Positions 32,716 to 37,466 of a DNA stretch of 37,466 nucleotides are shown here, one piece after another. The number at the start of each line of letters is the position of its first letter. Position 1 is the first letter of the stretch. Source of the DNA: Alistipes sp. (lineage in GTDB: Bacteria > Bacteroidota > Bacteroidia > Bacteroidales > Rikenellaceae); NCBI GenBank assembly GCA_017465055.1, contig JAFTWZ010000008.1, positions 1 to 37,466 of the forward strand, read 5' to 3'. Both the position numbers and the translations under genes were made by a program. The notes beneath the pieces were generated by a model that did not search any database, was not told the DNA's origin, and saw only the letters and a program-made list of their open reading frames with translations.

Positions 32716-33978
32716 ATGTTTGCAATTGACAACTACAACTTCGCAGGCAAGCGCGCCATCATCCGCGTAGACTTTAACGTGCCTCTCAACAGCGAGGGTA
32801 AGGTAACAGACGACACACGTATACGTGCCGCTATTCCCACCATTAAGAGGGTGTTGGAGGCAGGTGGCTCGGTGATTCTTATGTCGCACCTCGGTCGTCC
32901 TAAGAAGAATCCCGACCCTAAGTACTCGCTCGAGCAGATTATCTACGCTATCGAGGAGCGCCTCGGCCACAAGATTATGTTCGCTGGCGACTGTATGGGC
33001 CAGAAGGCTGCTCAGATGGCTGCCGACCTTAAGCCAGGTGAGGTGATGCTTCTCGAGAACTTGCGCTTCTATGCCGAGGAGGAGGGTAAGCCTCGTGGCT
33101 TGGCCGAGGATGCTTCGGAGGAGGAGAAGAAGGAGGCTAAGAAGGCCGTTAAGGAGTCGCAGAAGGAGTTTGTTAAGCGTCTGGCTTCGTATGCCGACTG
33201 CTACATCAACGACGCCTTCGGTACGGCGCACCGCGCACACGCCTCTACGGCACTTATCGCCGACTACTTCCCCGAGGATAAGATGTTTGGCTACGTGATG
33301 GAGAACGAGCTTAAGGCTATCGACGGCGTTATGGAGAACCCCGAGCGCCCATTCTGCGCTATCATCGGTGGCTCTAAGGTGTCGACCAAGATTACCATCA
33401 TCGAGAAGTTGATGGAGAAGGTTGACTCTATAATCATCGGTGGCGGTATGACCTACACCTTCGCAGGTGCCGAGGGCGGCAAGGAGGGTAAGTCTATCTG
33501 CGAGCCCGATATGTTCCCCGTAGCTCTCGAGATTTTGAAGAAGGCCGAGGAGCGTGGTATTCAGATTCTTCGCTCGCCCGATGCGCTCATCTGTGACGAC
33601 TTTGCCGAGACGGCAAATACGCAGGAGGCTCCTGCTAACAACATTCCAGACGAGTGGGAGGGTGTCGACATCGCATCGCAGGGCAAGGCTAAGTTCCGCG
33701 AGCATATCCTCGGTTGCAAGACCATCCTTTGGAATGGCCCTGTAGGTGTCTTCGAGATTGACAAATTCTCTACGGGCTCACGCGCTGTAGCTGAGGCTAT
33801 TGCCGAGGCGACGGAGAAGAATGGTGCTTACTCGCTTATCGGCGGTGGTGACTCGGTAGCGTGCGTCAACAAGTTTGGCCTTGCCGATAAGGTGTCGTAC
33901 GTATCGACTGGTGGCGGTGCGCTGCTGGAGTATATGGAGGGTAAGGAGTTGCCTGGCGTAGCTGCAATCCGCAAGTAG
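32716..33978 (+). CDS. pgk: Phosphoglycerate kinase
   Basis: 420 residues. Signature segments are [20 protein letters not shown] near the start, [52 protein letters not shown], and the C-terminal [20 protein letters not shown] and [13 protein letters not shown]. It converts 1,3-bisphosphoglycerate and ADP to 3-phosphoglycerate and ATP. A charged insertion ([18 protein letters not shown]) after the RFYAEE motif is a form I associate with Bacteroidetes PGKs. GAG and CAG dominate, a good reference for host codon bias in this window. Confidence 0.98.
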   Translation: MFAIDNYNFAGKRAIIRVDFNVPLNSEGKVTDDTRIRAAIPTIKRVLEAGGSVILMSHLGRPKKNPDPKYSLEQIIYAIEERLGHKIMFAGDCMGQKAAQMAADLKPGEVMLLENLRFYAEEEGKPRGLAEDASEEEKKEAKKAVKESQKEFVKRLASYADCYINDAFGTAHRAHASTALIADYFPEDKMFGYVMENELKAIDGVMENPERPFCAIIGGSKVSTKITIIEKLMEKVDSIIIGGGMTYTFAGAEGGKEGKSICEPDMFPVALEILKKAEERGIQILRSPDALICDDFAETANTQEAPANNIPDEWEGVDIASQGKAKFREHILGCKTILWNGPVGVFEIDKFSTGSRAVAEAIAEATEKNGAYSLIGGGDSVACVNKFGLADKVSYVSTGGGALLEYMEGKELPGVAAIRK

Positions 33979-34019
33979 CGAGACGGCGGCATCTGATATG
34001 AGTTAGAATGTGTTTCGAT

Positions 34020-34061
34020 GGGTCGGTATGATTAATGGATATCTTGCAATCATACCAGCCC
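34020..34061. other. Hairpin between pgk and the M13 peptidase gene
   Basis: GGTATGATT pairs with AATCATACC over 9 bp, extended by GGG/CCC beyond one mismatch and one wobble, with a 14-nt loop. There is no following T-tract, so it is not a standard intrinsic terminator. It could lie at the 3' end of pgk mRNA or in the leader of the peptidase gene. Confidence 0.45.
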
Positions 34062-34129
34062 AAGCGACACGTGATGACTCGTCGATGCCTATAAGACGTA
34101 TAGAATAAACAAAACCTAAAACTTTGAAA

Positions 34130-36160
34130 ATGAAAAGATTGTTTTTAATTGTAGCATCAGCACTTGCTATGACAGCTTGTTCTACCACAGAGTCTCCCAA
34201 GACGGAGGCTGTGCCTGCTATCGACAAGGCAAACTTCGATGAGTCGATAGCTCGCAACGACGATTTCTACCAGTGGGCTACTGGTGGTTGGCAGAAGAAT
34301 AACCCACTCAAGCCCGAGTATTCACGCTACGGCTCTTTCGACGTATTGCGCGAGAACAACGAGGTGCGTATCAATGAGCTCTTTAGCCAGATGACCAAGA
34401 GCGAGGCCGAGGCTGGTACCATAGAGCAGAAGATTTCGGATCTCTACAAGATGGGTCTCGACGAGGAGCGTCTCAACAACGAGGGTGCAGCGCCTATTAA
34501 GAGTGCTCTCGAGGCTATCTTCGCCATTAAGGATAACGCCGAGCTTATCGCACAGTTGCCAGCGCTCCATACCGATGGAATAGGCCTATTCTTTGCTGCC
34601 TATCCTGCTGCCGACCTTGCAGATAGCAATATGACTATTCTCTATCTTGAGCAGGGTGGCCTCGGTATGGGTAACCGCGACTACTACCTCGACGAGAAGA
34701 ATGCCGAGATCAAGGCTGCCTACCGCACCTACCTCGAGAAGATATTTACCCTCGCTGGTGTCGAGGGCGACATAGCGAAGTATGTTGACGATGTTGTGGC
34801 TATCGAGGACCGTATCGCCGAGAAGCACTGGACCAACGTCGAGTGCCGCGATATCGCTAAGGGCTACAACCCCTATACTCTCGATGAGGTGTCGAAGCAG
34901 TTCTCTGCGGTAGACTGGAAGGCATACTTCGCAGCTTTGGGCGTTGATAACATCAACAAGCTCGTTGTTAGCCAGCCTTCGTCGTTTGCCAACATTATGG
35001 ATGTCTTGGCTACTACGCCTATCGAGGCTTTGCGTGCCTATGTTGCTGCTCACTATATCGACGCAGCGGCTTCGTACCTTAGCGAGGAGTTTGCCGTAGC
35101 ATCGTTCGAGTTCTTCGGCAAGACTATGTCGGGCACTCAGGAGATTCGTCCACGCTGGAAGCGCGCTATGGGTGTGCCTAACAGCATCCTTTCAGACGCC
35201 GTAGGTCAGATATACGTGGCTAAGTACTTCCCCGAGAGCGAGAAGGCTCGCGTAGAGAAGATGGTGTCGAATATCCAGAAGGCCTTCTCGAAGCATATCG
35301 AGGCACTCGACTGGATGGGTGCTGAGACTAAGGCTAAGGCTCAGGAGAAGCTCGCAGCCTTTACCGTGAAGATTGGCTATCCTAATAAGTGGAAGGACTA
35401 CTCTACACTTACTGTTGACCCAGCTAAGTCATACTGGGAGAATGTTGTTGAGGCTAACCGCTGGTATACGGCCGACTCTATGTCGGAGGTTGGCAAGCCC
35501 GTCGATCGCGAGAAGTGGATGATGCCTCCACAGATGGTTAACGCATACTATATGCCTACGACCAACGAGATATGCTTCCCAGCAGCTATCCTTCAGCCTC
35601 CATTCTACAACCCTGCGGCTGACGATGCTGTAAACTACGGAGCTATTGGCGTGGTTATCGCTCACGAGATGACCCACGGCTTCGACGACCAGGGCTCGCA
35701 GTTCGATAAGTTCGGTAATATGAACGACTGGTGGACTAAGGAGGATCGTGCCGCTTTCGAGGCCAAGACTCAGGTGCTTGTAGATCAGTTCAACGCTATT
35801 GAGATTCTCCCAGGCTTGTTTGCCGATGGTAAGTTCTCGCTCGGCGAGAATATCGCCGACCAGGGAGGTTTGCGTCTTGCGTTTACAGGCCTTACCGATT
35901 ATGCTTGGGCCGAGGGTCGTCCCGAGGATATCGATGGCTTCACTGGCGAGCAGCGCTTCTATATCGGCTATGCCACCTTGTGGGCTCAGAACATCACCGA
36001 CCAGGAGAAGGAGCGCCTCACTAAGGTCGACGTTCACTCGTTGGGTCGCAACCGTGTAAATGCTACATTGCGCAACATAGAGTCGTTCTACGATGCCTTT
36101 GGTATCACCGAGAAGGATGCTATGTTTATGCCTGTCGAGGAGCGTGTAGTTATCTGGTAA
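34130..36160 (+). CDS. pepO: M13-family (neprilysin/PepO) metallopeptidase lipoprotein
   Basis: 676 residues from the ATG at 34130; a TTG two codons earlier is in frame but less likely. The signal is lipoprotein type (LFLIVASALAMTAC, Cys17). The zinc motif HEMTH is His512-Glu513-His516, with the third ligand Glu573 in GENIADQGG (ExxxD, Asp577). NAYYMPTTNEICFPAAILQP and the C-terminal VDVHSLGRNRVNATLRNIES are standard M13 substrate-site segments. It cleaves peptides of limited size at the cell surface or in the periplasm. It is downstream of pgk by 151 bp and probably separately transcribed. Confidence 0.96.
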   Translation: MKRLFLIVASALAMTACSTTESPKTEAVPAIDKANFDESIARNDDFYQWATGGWQKNNPLKPEYSRYGSFDVLRENNEVRINELFSQMTKSEAEAGTIEQKISDLYKMGLDEERLNNEGAAPIKSALEAIFAIKDNAELIAQLPALHTDGIGLFFAAYPAADLADSNMTILYLEQGGLGMGNRDYYLDEKNAEIKAAYRTYLEKIFTLAGVEGDIAKYVDDVVAIEDRIAEKHWTNVECRDIAKGYNPYTLDEVSKQFSAVDWKAYFAALGVDNINKLVVSQPSSFANIMDVLATTPIEALRAYVAAHYIDAAASYLSEEFAVASFEFFGKTMSGTQEIRPRWKRAMGVPNSILSDAVGQIYVAKYFPESEKARVEKMVSNIQKAFSKHIEALDWMGAETKAKAQEKLAAFTVKIGYPNKWKDYSTLTVDPAKSYWENVVEANRWYTADSMSEVGKPVDREKWMMPPQMVNAYYMPTTNEICFPAAILQPPFYNPAADDAVNYGAIGVVIAHEMTHGFDDQGSQFDKFGNMNDWWTKEDRAAFEAKTQVLVDQFNAIEILPGLFADGKFSLGENIADQGGLRLAFTGLTDYAWAEGRPEDIDGFTGEQRFYIGYATLWAQNITDQEKERLTKVDVHSLGRNRVNATLRNIESFYDAFGITEKDAMFMPVEERVVIW

Positions 36161-36190
36161 TTACCAAGCCTCCTTATAGGACGTTGATTT

Positions 36191-36282
36191 GAATTTAGTG
36201 AGTTTAGGGAGCTTAGTGAGAGTAGGGCGGTTGCCAAGACCATATCCCTACTATCACTAAGCTCCCTAAATTCATTAAACTC
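36191..36282. repeat. Long imperfect palindrome after pepO
   Basis: Arms of 37 nt (36191-36227 and 36246-36282) pair with about four mismatches around an 18-nt loop. The arms are built from TTTAGTGAG and TTTAGGGAGCTTAGTGAG units; closely related sequence occurs at about 281-319 (GAGTTTAGTGAGTTTAAGG). It may end pepO transcription, but its composition suggests a repeat family. Confidence 0.8.
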
Positions 36283-36293
36283 CCTAAATTCAT

Positions 36294-36413
36294 GAGGCTG
36301 AATAAAAAGTGTATTTTGTCGTTATGCTCGCCCTCAAAATGCTCATTTACGCTCAGTAAACTCCGCTTTTTCGGGCATCGCAGGCCTAAAACTACATCTT
36401 TTTATTCAACCTC
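36294..36413 (+). mobile_element. 120-bp MITE-like element, copy 2
   Basis: Same length and termini as copy 1 (GAGGCTGAATAAAAAG to CTTTTTATTCAACCTC), about 96 percent identical by eye. It lies 11 bp after the long palindrome and 32 bp before the DUF454 gene. The flanks (CAT / TTAA) show no obvious target duplication. Confidence 0.8.
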
Positions 36414-36445
36414 TTAATTACTCACTACTCACTACTCATTATATC

Positions 36446-36808
36446 GTGCGTATCTTTCTAATCATCTTAGGCTGCGTGTCACTCGTGTTGGGTATCGTGG
36501 GCATATTTCTGCCACTGCTGCCTACAACGCCGCTGCTACTTTTGGCGGCGTGGTGCTTCGTGCGTAGCTCTCAGCGACTCTACGACTGGCTTATAAACCA
36601 TCCGCGTATGGGCGAGTATATACGTAACTTCCGTGAGCATAAGGCCATACCGCTCCGCGTGAAGATTATATCCGTATCGCTTGTCTGGCTGACCATAGGC
36701 TACTGCGTCGTTGCCGTTATCGAGATGTGGTGGTTGCGTGCGTTGCTGCTAATGATTGCTGTGGCTGTCTCGTGGCACATACTCTCCTACGCTACGCTTA
36801 GGAGGTGA
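36446..36808 (+). CDS. DUF454 (YbaN-like) inner-membrane protein
   Basis: 120 residues from a GTG start. Three hydrophobic segments are seen: 2-25 (IFLIILGCVSLVLGIVGIF), 28-40 and 73-107. The family motif is LPLLPTTPLLLLAAWCFVRS followed by WLINHPRMGEYIRNF, both characteristic of DUF454. The function is unknown. It starts 32 bp after a MITE-like element, so the element may supply or disturb its upstream signals; no TAnnTTTG box is visible. Confidence 0.88.
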   Translation: MRIFLIILGCVSLVLGIVGIFLPLLPTTPLLLLAAWCFVRSSQRLYDWLINHPRMGEYIRNFREHKAIPLRVKIISVSLVWLTIGYCVVAVIEMWWLRALLLMIAVAVSWHILSYATLRR

Positions 36809-37060
36809 CAAGTGGCAGGTGTGGCTGGCGCGTGGAGCTGGCTCTGGGGATTATGGGGACGATGGGGATGATGAGTTACGATAGGTTCTGATGAGTTCCG
36901 ATGCAACGAAAGCTAACGCTCAGTGTCTAACTACTCTCTTTGCTACCCTTAAGTCCTCCACGCGCAAGCACCCCTCACGCGCAAGCTCCACGTCAGCGAC
37001 AACGCTTTAACCGCACAAAGCAGCCTGCTCCCTTAACAACCCTTTAGCTCGCTTTAGGCG
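36809..37060. other. Gene-free repeat-rich region (left part)
   Basis: No credible ORF. It contains GGGGA/GATGGGGATGATGAG runs, repeated CACGCGCAAGC motifs (near 36958, 36978 and 37139) and a GTCAGCGACAACGC stretch related to the 12-mer repeated at 409-542. Confidence 0.6.
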
Positions 37061-37130
37061 AGCGCGCTACCCTTTAGCAGGCTCTGCCTGCGAACTACCC
37101 TTTAGCTCGCGCCAGCGAGCGAGCTACCCC
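37038..37130. repeat. CCCTTTAG-linked variable hairpin array, right copy
   Basis: Three short hairpins, GCTCGC/GCGAGC (37047-37063), GCAGGC-tct-GCCTGC (37077-37091) and GCTCGC-gcca-GCGAGC (37105-37120), are each preceded by ACCCTTTA, in two cases by CTACCCTTTAG. The middle unit is an exact inverted copy of 231-260. Confidence 0.75.
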
Positions 37131-37318
37131 TAATCTTTCACGCGCAAGCCACCCCTCCCCACGCAAGCCCCACTCACAACACCATAACACCCCTACACCC
37201 CCCTGTTATGTGCGTTATGGCGTTATGGCGTTACACATAGCAAACGCACAGTCACTAATTGTCATACCCGACCACCCACCCCAGTGACAATAGTGACGCT
37301 GTCGCTATTTGAGTCCAA

Positions 37319-37337
37319 TACCAGGCTGTGACTGGTA
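37319..37337. other. TACCAG/CTGGTA palindrome before an AT-rich tract
   Basis: TACCAG, a 7-nt spacer and CTGGTA form a small inverted repeat, followed at about 37339-37380 by TATATATA-rich DNA. It could be an operator or promoter region for a gene beyond the window, or simple sequence. Confidence 0.3.
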
Positions 37338-37386
37338 CACTATATATATACACTCTATATATATTTCTATATATAAATCAGTAAAT

Positions 37387-37466
37387 GAGGCTGAATAAAA
37401 AGATGTAGTTTTAGGCTTGCGAAGCCCGAAAAAGCGGATTTTACTGAGCGTAAATGAGAATTTTGA
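37387..37466 (-). mobile_element. MITE-like element, copy 3, inverted and cut by the window end
   Basis: Begins GAGGCTGAATAAAAAG and continues as the reverse complement of the right end of copies 1 and 2, with about 5 differences in 80 bp from copy 2. The remaining third lies outside the window. Confidence 0.75.

Noticed and set aside
32689-33705. Minus-strand ORF of 338 codons opposite pgk
   Set aside because: Shadow of the strongly biased pgk codons; composition is Leu/His/Arg-rich with no motif, while pgk itself is certain.

Overview
The window reads as chromosomal DNA of a Bacteroidales bacterium. This rests on Bacteroidetes-specific families (DUF4270 and DUF3098 proteins, a GldE-like CBS protein, the ftsX-DUF3098-uppP-truB-queA gene order), on -7 boxes matching TAnnTTTG upstream of many genes, and on the lack of Shine-Dalgarno-like sequences before most starts. 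The housekeeping genes strongly prefer GAG, CAG and CGC/CGT. An Alistipes/Rikenellaceae-like organism is plausible, but I cannot confirm it without a search.

Layout. 1-900: a tRNA 3'-end-like remnant with a terminator, then gene-free DNA full of short hairpins, a 110-bp tandem duplication and minisatellites. 904-2199: an ECF sigma factor and a membrane-anchored probable partner. 2296-4646 (minus): a sugar-type MFS transporter and a polyprenyl diphosphate synthase. 4799-11241 (plus): YfhO-type membrane protein, ftsX, DUF3098, uppP, truB and queA, tightly packed. 11282-13727: a half-length glycogen-synthase-like protein overlapping a DUF4270 lipoprotein. 13812-18082: topA, an exported bleomycin-hydrolase-type C1 peptidase and a small lipoprotein. 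18088-28290 (minus): a cell-envelope block transcribed murG, murC, ftsQ, ftsA, ftsZ, gldE-like, phosphopantetheinyl transferase, MATE exporter. 28671-29996: a GH5 mannanase-like lipoprotein. 30410-32434 (minus): transketolase. 32716-36160: pgk and an M13 metallopeptidase lipoprotein. 36446-36808: a DUF454 protein. 36809-37466: gene-free repeats of the same families as the left end.

Functionally, most of the window is core metabolism and envelope building. Polyprenyl synthase and UppP supply and recycle the lipid carrier. MurG and MurC make lipid II and its precursor. FtsQ, FtsA, FtsZ and FtsX run division. YfhO is probably a polyprenyl-phosphate-sugar-dependent glycosyltransferase.

I found no convincing new defence or mobile system. 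The points most worth checking are a roughly 120-residue coiled-coil-like insertion in FtsQ, a proline-rich repeat linker in FtsA, an Arg in place of the usual Asn in the FtsZ T7 loop, a cell-wall cluster that begins only at murG, a half-length and probably non-catalytic GlgA paralogue coupled to DUF4270, a 120-bp MITE-like element present three times, and families of short-hairpin and minisatellite repeats shared in inverted orientation between distant parts of the window.
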